This document shows, piece after piece, positions 1 to 8,474 of a DNA stretch of 64,000 bases. The translations under genes and the position numbers were made by a program. Below the pieces are notes generated by a model. That model was not told the origin of the DNA, did not search any database, and worked only from the letters and a program-made list of their open reading frames with translations. This DNA is from Bryobacterales bacterium KBS 96 (GTDB lineage Bacteria > Acidobacteriota > Terriglobia > Bryobacterales > Bryobacteraceae), in the NCBI GenBank assembly GCA_000381625.1, contig KB906767.1:438729-502728 (forward strand). Direction: 5' to 3'. The stretch's first letter is position 1; each line of letters begins with the position of its first letter.

Positions 1-190
1 AAATTGTTTTTGTCTGGCTCATAGAAATCGCTGCTCTTTCGAGAATTCCAAGACCGATGGCGGTTGCGGCGTACACCTGTGTGTGGTAAGGCCAGGCATG
101 CCTCGCTCGACTGCTTCAGCCTCGCAATTGGCCCGCGCCGATGCATGAGTTTTCAGTAACCACTGGCAATGCGTATACGCCTAACTTCAC

Positions 191-204
191 TAGTACGTTA
201 GTAC
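191..204. promoter_or_regulatory. Direct repeat TAGTAC-GT-TAGTAC upstream of the first gene
   Basis: Two TAGTAC hexamers (191-196 and 199-204) lie 12 bases before the GTG start at 216. TAGTA is the half-site used by BlaI/MecI-type repressors, and such a regulator is encoded at 31574-31948, but here the half-sites are in direct rather than inverted orientation. A regulatory role is only a guess. The remaining bases from 1 to 190 show no gene I can support. Confidence 0.2.
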
Positions 205-215
205 ACTGAAGGCAA

Positions 216-521
216 GTGCACGACCGCATCTCCGCGAATCGACGGCTCCGACGGTTCCTAACAGCGTATGTGTGTCTTTTCTTTACGCTATTCGTTGTGC
301 TGGTTGGGCCGCTCCATACGCATCACAGTTCGTCGAATTCCGATACGGCGTGCTTGCTGTGCCACGCGGCAGACCGCGCCATAGTTGTTCCGGTGACCGC
401 GGAGACTGGCAAACCGCTCAACAATCCACCCGTCATCTTCCTCGCGCCGCGCCAGCATGCAGTGGCGATGGCGGGCAATGTCATTCGAAAAACTCCCCGA
501 GCGCCTCCGGCATTTGCTTGA
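216..521 (+). CDS. Small membrane-anchored or exported His/Cys-rich protein
   Basis: A 101-residue protein with a basic N-terminus (residues 1-13) followed by one hydrophobic segment (about 15-32), then a His/Ser-rich stretch HTHHSS and the motif CLLCH near residues 46-50. This looks like an anchored or secreted small protein with a possible metal- or heme-binding CxxCH. I do not recognise the family with certainty; small DUF2946-like proteins next to TonB-dependent receptors are a plausible comparison. It starts with GTG at 216 and lies about 100 bases before the receptor gene on the same strand, so they may be co-transcribed. A long open frame on the opposite strand overlaps it but lacks protein-like features. 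Confidence 0.55.
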   Translation: MHDRISANRRLRRFLTAYVCLFFTLFVVLVGPLHTHHSSSNSDTACLLCHAADRAIVVPVTAETGKPLNNPPVIFLAPRQHAVAMAGNVIRKTPRAPPAFA

Positions 522-625
522 TCCGCTTGTGTCTGGGGACGATTGCCTGAACGAGTGATTGGCATTTCTTCTCGTAATTCACACCAAACGTCCCCTTCGA
601 TAAACCGAACGAGGAGTTGATGTTG

Positions 626-3217
626 ATGAAAGCTTTTGCAGCATGCGCCACGCTGTTGGTTGGTCTGATCTGTTGTCCTTCCACGCTCCGGAGCGCGGAA
701 GGACCGAATGGCCAGGCCATGGGAACAGCGGGCGTTATAGACGGGACCGTGCTCGATCCATCGGGCGCGAGCGTTGCCGGCGCCCAGGTAGTCCTGAAGA
801 ATCCGATTACCAGCTACCAGCAAGAAACGACAACCGATGCGAACGGCGTATTCCATTTCGTGAATATTCCACCGCATCAGTATCAGCTTCAGATCACCGC
901 GCAGAATTTTCAGGCTTTTGCAACAAAGGTTTCCATCCACGGCGCCGTGCCGGTGAAAGTGCAAGTGCGATTGGACCTCGCGAGTTCCAGCCAGGAAGTT
1001 ACGGTGGAGGCGTCGGGCGCCGACCTGCTCGAAACGGTGCCGACTCAACATACGGATGCGGATCAGAACCTGATCCAAAAGCTGCCGCTCACATCCGCCT
1101 CGCAAGGGTTAAGTGATGCGATCACGCTGACGACGCCAGGCGTTGTCGCCGATTCGAACGGCTCATTTCACCCGCTCGGCGATCACGCGCAAACAAGTTA
1201 CGTTATCGATGGTATGCCCATCAACGACCAGCAGAGCAAATCGTTTTCAACTCAACTCCCGGCGAATGCGTTTCAATCCTTGGAACTGGTTACGGGCGCG
1301 CCAAGCGCCGAATACGGCGATAAGACCAGCTTGGTTGTGAATGCCGTGACCCGAAGCGGATTGGGGCATAAGCCCACCGGAAGTCTGGACACCTACTATG
1401 GCTCTTTCGGCACATATGGGGAAGAAGCGACATTTGGCTTCGGCTCCGCGAAATTCGGCAATTTCGTGGTTGCAAACTCCAGTCGCACGGCGCGGTTCCT
1501 CGATACGCCCGAGTTCACGCCGTTTCACGACAAAGGAACCAATGCGACGATCTTCGATCGCATCGACTATCAGCCTACCGGGCGCGACTCTACGCACCTG
1601 GATATCTTCGGCGCTCGAAACTGGTTTCAGATTCCGAACACTTACGATCAATTGAACCAGGATCAACGGCAGCGCGCGACCACTTTCAGCGTGGCTCCGG
1701 GTTATCAGCACACCTTCAGTACTTCCAGCTTGCTTACGATCAATCCATTCTTTCGCCAGGATCGGATCGACTACTGGCCGAGTCGCGACGAGTTCGACGA
1801 CACGCCCGCGACCGTGGGCCAGAACCGGCATCTCACCAATTTCGGCGTCAGCGCAAGCCTTGCCTGGGTGAGGGGCATCCATAACGTTAAACTCGGAACC
1901 CAGATCACGCAAACGCAGCTCAAGGAAAACTTCAACTTTGGGCTGACCGATCCGTTGTTCAACGCTGTCTGCGTCGACGTTCAGGGAAATCCGCTGGCCC
2001 TCCCCAGCGTGACTAATCCGGCTTCATGCGACGGCCTCGGCTATATGGCGAACCCGAACCTTTCGCCGGGACTGATCCCATACGACCTCACGCGAGGCGG
2101 CAGCCCGTTCCTGTTTCATGGCAACGCCAACATTAACCAGCAGGCCGTCTACGCGCAAGACCAGATCACGTGGCGCAATTGGACTTTCAATCTCGGTTTG
2201 CGGTTCGACAACTACGACGGCATTTCGACGGACAACCTGCTGCAGCCGCGAGCGGCGGTTTCGTACCTGATCAAGCCCACCAACACGGTGCTGAAAGCGT
2301 CATACACCAGGAGCATGGAGACGCCGTACAACGAAAACCTTGTGCTGTCGAGTTCCACGGGGGCCGGCGGCCTTGCCGGGGATGTCCTCGGCGGAAGCAG
2401 CGAGGCGCTGCGGCCTGGGCATCGCAATGAATATAACACCGGGTTGCAGCAGGCGCTTGGGCACTACCTGCAAATTGACGGCAGCTACTTCTGGAAATTT
2501 ACGAAAAACGCCTACGATTTCGATACGCTGTTCAATACTCCTATCACGTTTCCGATTTCATGGCGTCAATCGAAGATCGATGGCGTTTCGCTCCGGCTAT
2601 CGACACCCAACCTGCATGGCTTCCAGGCCTACACGACACTTGGACACACACGAGCTCGTTTTTTCGGACCGGAGACCGGCGGCCTTGTCTTCAATTCCGC
2701 TGTGAGCGCCGGAGTCTTTCGCATCGATCACGATCAGGCTCTTCAGCAGACCACGGACTTCCGTTATCAATATAAGAAGGACGGCCCCTGGATCGCTTTC
2801 ACCTGGCGCTTCGATAGTGGCGAGGTCGCCGGCGCCGTCGCCACACTCGACGATGTTCTTGCCCTGACGCCAGCCCAGCAGTCGACCATCGGGTTTTACT
2901 GCGGGGCGGACCAGGCCACTGTCTACCACGGAATCAGCTCGTGCGGATCGAATTACGGCGCTACTCGCGTCCGGATTCCGGAGCCCGGCACGTACAACGA
3001 GGATCATAATCCGCCGCGCATCGCCCCGCGCAATCTGTTCGATGTCGGAGTCGGGACGGATAACCTCTTCCATTACGAGCGATTCAAGACCACGTTGAAA
3101 CTTCAAGCGGTGAACATCACCAATGAAGCTGCGCTATACAACTTCCTGTCGACATTCAGCGGCACTCACTGGGTTTCGCCGCGCACGTTTCAGTTGACGA
3201 TGGGTTTCGCCTTCTGA
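626..3217 (+). CDS. TonB-dependent receptor with N-terminal carboxypeptidase-regulatory-like domain
   Basis: An outer-membrane TonB-dependent receptor of the acidobacterial type. A signal peptide (residues 1 to about 24) is followed by a carboxypeptidase-regulatory-like beta-sandwich (about 35-115, GTVLDPSGASVAGAQV), a plug domain (about 130-245, including YVIDGMPIND and the EYGD region) and a long beta-barrel ending in an aromatic-rich strand with terminal Phe, the usual BAM signal. About 860 residues is somewhat short for this group, which often exceeds 1000. The ATG at 626 is preferred because GAGGAG at 611-616 sits at normal distance; TTG 617 and ATG 620 are too close to it. The substrate is unknown; the small CxxCH protein upstream might hint at a metal or heme ligand. 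Confidence 0.92.
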   Translation: MKAFAACATLLVGLICCPSTLRSAEGPNGQAMGTAGVIDGTVLDPSGASVAGAQVVLKNPITSYQQETTTDANGVFHFVNIPPHQYQLQITAQNFQAFATKVSIHGAVPVKVQVRLDLASSSQEVTVEASGADLLETVPTQHTDADQNLIQKLPLTSASQGLSDAITLTTPGVVADSNGSFHPLGDHAQTSYVIDGMPINDQQSKSFSTQLPANAFQSLELVTGAPSAEYGDKTSLVVNAVTRSGLGHKPTGSLDTYYGSFGTYGEEATFGFGSAKFGNFVVANSSRTARFLDTPEFTPFHDKGTNATIFDRIDYQPTGRDSTHLDIFGARNWFQIPNTYDQLNQDQRQRATTFSVAPGYQHTFSTSSLLTINPFFRQDRIDYWPSRDEFDDTPATVGQNRHLTNFGVSASLAWVRGIHNVKLGTQITQTQLKENFNFGLTDPLFNAVCVDVQGNPLALPSVTNPASCDGLGYMANPNLSPGLIPYDLTRGGSPFLFHGNANINQQAVYAQDQITWRNWTFNLGLRFDNYDGISTDNLLQPRAAVSYLIKPTNTVLKASYTRSMETPYNENLVLSSSTGAGGLAGDVLGGSSEALRPGHRNEYNTGLQQALGHYLQIDGSYFWKFTKNAYDFDTLFNTPITFPISWRQSKIDGVSLRLSTPNLHGFQAYTTLGHTRARFFGPETGGLVFNSAVSAGVFRIDHDQALQQTTDFRYQYKKDGPWIAFTWRFDSGEVAGAVATLDDVLALTPAQQSTIGFYCGADQATVYHGISSCGSNYGATRVRIPEPGTYNEDHNPPRIAPRNLFDVGVGTDNLFHYERFKTTLKLQAVNITNEAALYNFLSTFSGTHWVSPRTFQLTMGFAF

Positions 3218-3276
3218 TTTCCGCGTCTGAACCCCGACCTCACGGAGTGTCCATGGCCCTACGGGCCACCAAAGTT

Positions 3277-3433
3277 GATGAAAACGCCTTTTGACCCGCG
3301 CACTCGTGCGGCGGCTCCGTTTCCGGGTAACCTCGATACGGAGCCGCCTTGCGTTAGCAAGCGGGTTTTCCGGAGGCCGTGTAATCCCGGTCATCTGCAC
3401 CGAACCGCGACTGTCAAGGATCGGACGTTTTTA
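3277..3433 (+). repeat. Dispersed palindromic intergenic repeat, copy 1
   Basis: Closely matches 45839-46000 over its whole length, with only scattered differences. It contains an 11-bp perfect inverted repeat (GGCGGCTCCGT at 3310-3320 with ACGGAGCCGCC at 3338-3348), then GCAAGCGGGTTTTCC, then GAACCGCGACTGTC. A third copy lies reversed at 32974-33036, and shorter pieces of the GAACCGCGACCG part are at 10917-10942 and 57076-57097. No protein is encoded. It fills most of the 290-base gap between the receptor and the PHP hydrolase gene and could act as a transcript-end hairpin or be a non-autonomous mobile element. Confidence 0.75.
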
Positions 3434-3507
3434 CCGGCGTCTTCAATGGGCTGGCCCAGCGCTAGCTCCGGCGCCAAACCTTCACTTGTGATTCAATAGA
3501 TTCGCTT

Positions 3508-5790
3508 GTGGCGATAAAATCCTTCTTACTTCCGCTAGCGCTAGCCGCATTCGCCTTGCCACCTCTCTGGGCGCAGGCGCCCCATGTACATCCTGCTGAC
3601 GCTCTCCCGCCTGTTCCTCTTCAGCCGCTCGCGCAACAGGTGAGAAGGCTTGAGGATGCGCTCAGCTTTCTCGGCCAGCCGCTACCTGCTAGAACTCGCG
3701 CAGCTATTAATAGCGCAATCGCGGCTCCGGATGAATTGGCGGCAGTGACTCAAATCGAAACAGCGCTTGAACCGTTTGTGCTGGCAGTGGTCAATATTAA
3801 TGGTGAGAGCCGCGTCAAGGTGGAGCGTGGCCCCGCGCAACCAGCGCTGGTTCAGAGCGGCTCACGCTTTTTTCTGGTCAAGATAATCAACCAGGGAAAC
3901 GTGACCTCCGCACTGAATGTCGCCAGCCCCAATAGCGGCCGGGTTTTTGTTCCGTCGAAGAACGATCCTTCGCCCAAAATGGTTCTCACCAAGGCGGATG
4001 TGCGCGATCGCTGGGCGGATATTTCGATTTACAACAAGCCTCCGATGGAGACGCGACTCTCTGGGTTGGCCGTGGAGTATCAGATTCTCGAAATTTACAG
4101 CCGCGATGCGGGCCAACGCTCAGCGGACATCAGCTTCAACGTAGGGCAGGGCACCCAGGATATCGGCTTCCGGAACGACATGCTTGTTCTGTTTCATGCC
4201 GATGCCGCGCGGCAAATCAAGCTTCACGTGCTGGACGAGAATGGTAAGCCAAGCATCGCGTCCCTCACCATCCGGGATCGATGGAACCGACTCTATCCCA
4301 ATCCGTCGAAGCGTCTTGCTCCGGATTTCTTTTTCCAGCCGCAGATCTATCGCGCCGATGGCGAATCTATTGAGTTGCCGCCTGGCTATTACACGGTTGT
4401 CGCCACCGGCGGTCCTGAGTACAACCAACATACGAAAGAGTTTTCGGTCGACGCAAAAGGGCCGGACGATCTGAGTTTCAAACTGGATCGCTGGATCGAT
4501 CCGTCAAAATTCGGCTGGTATTCGGGCGATCATCATGTTCACGCAGCCGGTTGCTCACATTACCAGAACCCGGCGGAAGGCGTGCTGCCGAAAGACATGA
4601 TGCGCCAAATCTCCGGTGAAAAGCTGAACGTGGGAGCCGTGCTGACATGGGGGCCTGATTACTACTATCAGAAGCAGTTCTTTTCAGGCCACGACGACCC
4701 TCTCTCGCTCCCCAACGAGAGGATGCACTACGATCTCGAAGTCTCGGGTTTTCCGTCGAGCCATGCCGGACACTTGGTCTTGCTGGGGCTGAAGGACCAG
4801 GATTATCCCCATACGCGGAAAATTGAAGACTGGCCGACGTGGGATCTTCCGATTCTGAAATGGGCGAAGCAGCAAGGGGCCGTCGTTGGATTTGCCCACT
4901 CGGGTTGGGGATTACAGGTCTCCGACCGTGCGCTGCCGAGTTTCGAAATGCCGGGATTCGATGGCATCGGCGCGAACGAATATATCGTCGATGTCACGGA
5001 ACCGGACGCGGTTGACTTTATCTCCGCCGGCGATACGCCGTTCGTCTGGGAACTCAGCATCTGGTATCACACGCTCAACGTGGGATTCCGCACCCGCATT
5101 GCCGGCGAGACCGATTTCCCGTGTATTACCGACGACCGCGTTGGCAGAGGACGTAGCTACGTCAAAGTCGACGGACCGCTTACGTATGCATCGTGGCTTA
5201 GCGGGTTGAAAGCCGGCCGCAGCTACGTTTCGGACGGACGCGCGCATCTGATGGACTTCACGGTGAACGGCGTTGAAATAGGCACGCACGGAAGCGAGGC
5301 GCCGCTATCTTCGCCTGGCGTCGCGCATGCCACGGTCCGTGTCGCGGCGCTGCTCGATTCCACCCCGCATCCGGAAATCCAAAGTTTGCCTTATGATAAA
5401 GAACCTTATTGGACAATCGAGCGCGCGCGTATAGGCGACTCTCGCGAAGTGCCGGTTGAATTTATTGTGAATGGCGCTGTCGCCGCACGAAAGCAGGTGA
5501 TTGCCGATGGCGCAGTCCACGATGTCTCATTCGATGTGCCGATTTCGCGAAGCAGTTGGGTCGCTGTCCGAATCCTGCCTGCCGCGCATACCAATCCGAT
5601 TTTTGTCACAGTGGCAGGCGAGCCCATCCGCGCATCCCGTGCCAGCGCGGAATGGTGCCGGAATGCGGTCCACCAATGCTGGACGCAGAAGTCACCGCGA
5701 ATCGCAGTCGACCAGCTCGGCGCGGCACGTACTGCCTACGATCGCGCCGAGGAAGTTTACAAAAAATTGGAAGCTGAATGCAGCCGGTAG
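3508..5790 (+). CDS. Secreted CehA/McbA-family PHP-domain metallohydrolase
   Basis: A 760-residue protein with a clear signal peptide (residues 1 to about 22, cleaved near LWAQA). The first 320 residues are beta-rich and unassigned. A PHP-type metallohydrolase domain begins at about residue 330 with HHVH at 342-345 (FGWYSGDHHVHAAG), continues with further His/Asp positions (HSGWG, GETDFP) and ends near residue 600. This arrangement is that of CehA/McbA-like metal-dependent hydrolases. The substrate is unknown; family members act on carbamate and phosphoester bonds. Start is GTG 3508; no better upstream start precedes the signal sequence. The dispersed repeat lies just upstream, and the next gene converges within 2 bases. 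Confidence 0.85.
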   Translation: MAIKSFLLPLALAAFALPPLWAQAPHVHPADALPPVPLQPLAQQVRRLEDALSFLGQPLPARTRAAINSAIAAPDELAAVTQIETALEPFVLAVVNINGESRVKVERGPAQPALVQSGSRFFLVKIINQGNVTSALNVASPNSGRVFVPSKNDPSPKMVLTKADVRDRWADISIYNKPPMETRLSGLAVEYQILEIYSRDAGQRSADISFNVGQGTQDIGFRNDMLVLFHADAARQIKLHVLDENGKPSIASLTIRDRWNRLYPNPSKRLAPDFFFQPQIYRADGESIELPPGYYTVVATGGPEYNQHTKEFSVDAKGPDDLSFKLDRWIDPSKFGWYSGDHHVHAAGCSHYQNPAEGVLPKDMMRQISGEKLNVGAVLTWGPDYYYQKQFFSGHDDPLSLPNERMHYDLEVSGFPSSHAGHLVLLGLKDQDYPHTRKIEDWPTWDLPILKWAKQQGAVVGFAHSGWGLQVSDRALPSFEMPGFDGIGANEYIVDVTEPDAVDFISAGDTPFVWELSIWYHTLNVGFRTRIAGETDFPCITDDRVGRGRSYVKVDGPLTYASWLSGLKAGRSYVSDGRAHLMDFTVNGVEIGTHGSEAPLSSPGVAHATVRVAALLDSTPHPEIQSLPYDKEPYWTIERARIGDSREVPVEFIVNGAVAARKQVIADGAVHDVSFDVPISRSSWVAVRILPAAHTNPIFVTVAGEPIRASRASAEWCRNAVHQCWTQKSPRIAVDQLGAARTAYDRAEEVYKKLEAECSR

Positions 5791-5791
5791 T

Positions 5792-6541
5792 TTAGCGTGA
5801 GTCTCCGCGTATTTTGGTGAGAAGCCGCAGCATTTCAAGGTACAGCCACACTAGCGTTACGAGCAGTCCAAAGGCTCCGTACCACTCCATGTATTTGGGA
5901 GCGCCGCGCCGCGCGCCTTCCTCGATCATGTTGAAGTCGAGGATCAGATTCAGCGCCGCAACGGTGACCACAACCAAGCTGAACAAAATGCCGATTGGGC
6001 CGCTGCCATAAATGAGCGGAACGTTAACGTGGAAGAAACCCAGAACCATAGTGACTAGATAGACAACCATGATCCCGCCGGTTGCCGCCACAATGCCGAT
6101 CATGAACTTCTGCGTTGGCCGGATGAGGCCCGAGCGGTACGCCAGAAGCATACAGATGCATGTGCCGAACGTGAGGCCCACGGCTTCAATGCTGATACCG
6201 GGGAAACGGACCTCGAGCACCGACGAGACAGCGCCAAGAAACAAACCCTCCAATACTGCATATATCGGCGCGGTCATCGGCGACCAGCTTTTCTTGAAGA
6301 TAGTGACGAGCGCGACGATGAAGCCGCCAATTGCTCCAATGGTCACGTATGGACCGACCGTGCTCGGGTCGCGCGTGGTCAAAAACTGATTCCATACCCA
6401 GGCTGCCGACGCCATCGTTAAGAGCAGAAGGATGCCGGTGCGGTTGATGGTACCTGCAATCGTCATCGGGCTGCCGATGTCGCGGTACGCAAGCGTACGT
6501 GGATAGGCATTCGGTCCGAAGGCAGGATTTGATGTCTTCAT
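5792..6541 (-). CDS. Bax inhibitor-1 / YccA family membrane protein
   Basis: Integral membrane protein of about 249 residues with seven hydrophobic segments and the typical BI-1 C-terminus (LNLILDFNMIEEGARRGAPKYMEWYGAFGLLVTLVWLYLEMLRLL), shown here only as a family signature with its acidic ILDF and W/LYLE positions. Bacterial relatives are putative ion-leak channels or modulators of membrane proteases. ATG 6541 (MKTSNPAFG) is chosen because the longer frame upstream encodes a non-homologous basic stretch and overlaps the divergent kinase gene; AAGGT precedes this ATG. It ends 2 bases from the convergent PHP hydrolase stop. Confidence 0.88.
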   Translation of the reverse strand: MKTSNPAFGPNAYPRTLAYRDIGSPMTIAGTINRTGILLLLTMASAAWVWNQFLTTRDPSTVGPYVTIGAIGGFIVALVTIFKKSWSPMTAPIYAVLEGLFLGAVSSVLEVRFPGISIEAVGLTFGTCICMLLAYRSGLIRPTQKFMIGIVAATGGIMVVYLVTMVLGFFHVNVPLIYGSGPIGILFSLVVVTVAALNLILDFNMIEEGARRGAPKYMEWYGAFGLLVTLVWLYLEMLRLLTKIRGDSR

Positions 6542-6678
6542 ACCTTCATGATACTGAGAAATACTCGGAATCCATACAGGTCTCGTTTTGGCGTGAGATG
6601 ATGCGGGTCTGGACAGGCGCAGCCAGCGGTTGAAACCAAGCCAGCCGGCGGCCCTTGTCCTTTTCCCGAGAGCCACTT

Positions 6679-8379
6679 ATGAAGAAATTCATCAATGAAC
6701 CCGCGTGGGTTGTCCCGGAAATGATTGAAGGACTCGTCGGAATGCATGCCGGGTGGACGCAGCTTCAAGGCCAAAATGTGGTTCTGCGGACAGATTTTGC
6801 AGCCGTTTGTGAACGGCAAGTGGCGATCATTTCAGGGGGAGGCAGCGGCCACGAACCGGCGCATATCGGGTTCGTCGGAGACGGCATGTTGAGCGCGGCG
6901 GTGGCCGGTGAAGTATTCACTTCGCCTAGCGCCGATTCAGTACTGGCTGCAATCAAAGCCGTGGCTGGCCGGCCCGGCGTGCTGCTAATTGTAAAGAACT
7001 ATACAGGGGACCGGCTGAATTTTGGGATGGCGGCCGAAATGGCTCGCACCGAAGGCATTCAGGTCGCGACCGCCTACGTTGCGGACGACGTAGCGCTGGC
7101 GCAAGCACAGGATCGCGTGGGAAGGCGCGGCATCGCCGGAACCGTACTGGTTCACAAGATTGCGGGAGCTGCGGCCGCGGAAGGCAGAAGCTTGCCGGAA
7201 GTGGCCGCCATTGCCCAGTCTGCCGCGGATGCGATCTCTACGATGGGAGTTTCGCTTTCCGCTGGCATCGTGCCTGCGATTGGCAAGCCTAGTTTCACGC
7301 TTGGTGAAAACGAAATCGAACTGGGCCTGGGCATTCATGGGGAGCCCGGATTCCGCCGGATGCAACTGGCCTCGGCCGACGAGTTGGTGGATCGGCTTCT
7401 GGAGCCGGTTTTGGCTAGTCAGCATTTTGCGCCGGGCGATCGCGTAGCGTTGCTGATCAATAATCTGGGCGCAACGACCACAATGGAACTTGCGATTGTC
7501 GCGAGGCGTGCGCTCGCGGCGTTGCGAGAACGGGAATTAGTAATCGAACGAGTCTATTCGGGTACTTTCGTTTCGTCGCTGGATGCCGCCGGCGTTTCGA
7601 TATCGCTTTTGAAGGTAGATGATTCCCGCCTTCGCTGGCTGGATGCGCCGACTTCGGCTCCTGGCTGGCCCAATGCAGCGGCTGAGGCGCCGCAGTCAAT
7701 CGAACGTCCTGTTGCTGTTCGAAAGACGCCAGTACGCGAGATTCCGGTCCGAACGGAAGCGGGGCAGCGAATGACAATTGTCATTGAAGCAGCCTGTAAT
7801 GCTTTGATCGAAGCGGAAGCCCGATTGACCGAACTGGATCGTGCTGTCGGAGACGGCGACATGGGAATCACGTTATCTCGTGGGGCGAAGGCGGTGCTTC
7901 AGAACATAAGCACGCGCCCGATTAACAATGAGTCGGAGATATTACAAGAGATCGCCATGACGCTGCAGCAGTCGATGGGCGGCTCATCGGGGCCGCTGTA
8001 TGGCGTTTTTTTTCTGAGAGCTGCAAATTCGCTCCGCGGCAACTCCACCGTCGACGCAATGGACTGGGCGCGGGCAGCGATGGAAGCATGCGAAGCCATT
8101 AGTGAGATGGGCGGCGCCAGTGTGGGCGATAGAACCATGCTGGATGCGCTCATTCCATTTGCGGAGACCTTCCGTTCGGGTCTTCTCGCTGGCCTGAATG
8201 CCTCGGAAGCTTTGACGTCCGCTGTGGACGCCGCAGAAACCGGCGCCAAAGCGACGGCAAGCATGTTTCCGAAACGAGGCCGATCAAGCTATCTGGGCGA
8301 CCGCGCATTGGGGCATCCGGACCCCGGCGCGGTAGCTGCAGCGGTATGGCTGCGCGCCGTCTTTACCGCAATCGGATGA
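6679..8379 (+). CDS. ATP-dependent dihydroxyacetone kinase, DhaK-DhaL fusion
   Basis: Phosphorylates dihydroxyacetone (or glyceraldehyde) with ATP in the cytoplasm. The DhaK domain (about 1-330) has the substrate-loop motif GGGSGHEPAH and GLGIHGEPG, whose His220 is the residue expected to bind substrate covalently as a hemiaminal. The DhaL nucleotide domain (about 365-567) has GDGDMG at 391-396, whose Asp residues hold the Mg-ATP. The fusion of both domains marks it as the ATP-using form rather than the PTS-coupled split form. ATG 6679 (MKKFINEP) fits the family N-terminus. It is divergent from the BI-1 gene with about 137 bases between starts. Confidence 0.92.
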   Translation: MKKFINEPAWVVPEMIEGLVGMHAGWTQLQGQNVVLRTDFAAVCERQVAIISGGGSGHEPAHIGFVGDGMLSAAVAGEVFTSPSADSVLAAIKAVAGRPGVLLIVKNYTGDRLNFGMAAEMARTEGIQVATAYVADDVALAQAQDRVGRRGIAGTVLVHKIAGAAAAEGRSLPEVAAIAQSAADAISTMGVSLSAGIVPAIGKPSFTLGENEIELGLGIHGEPGFRRMQLASADELVDRLLEPVLASQHFAPGDRVALLINNLGATTTMELAIVARRALAALRERELVIERVYSGTFVSSLDAAGVSISLLKVDDSRLRWLDAPTSAPGWPNAAAEAPQSIERPVAVRKTPVREIPVRTEAGQRMTIVIEAACNALIEAEARLTELDRAVGDGDMGITLSRGAKAVLQNISTRPINNESEILQEIAMTLQQSMGGSSGPLYGVFFLRAANSLRGNSTVDAMDWARAAMEACEAISEMGGASVGDRTMLDALIPFAETFRSGLLAGLNASEALTSAVDAAETGAKATASMFPKRGRSSYLGDRALGHPDPGAVAAAVWLRAVFTAIG

Positions 8380-8474
8380 GCGATTACATACCCCAAGAGC
8401 GATGAAAAACCTTGAATCCGGCCCGGAAGCGTAGGCGATCATCACCTAAGCAATCGTCATCGAACGTAGGCATG

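Noticed and set aside
46-190. Possible riboswitch or leader before the first gene
   Set aside because: No conserved core could be matched by eye.
323-1105. Long open frame on the minus strand across the start of the TonB-dependent receptor gene
   Set aside because: It lacks protein-like features and overlaps strong coding sequence in the other direction; long antisense frames are common in GC-rich genes.
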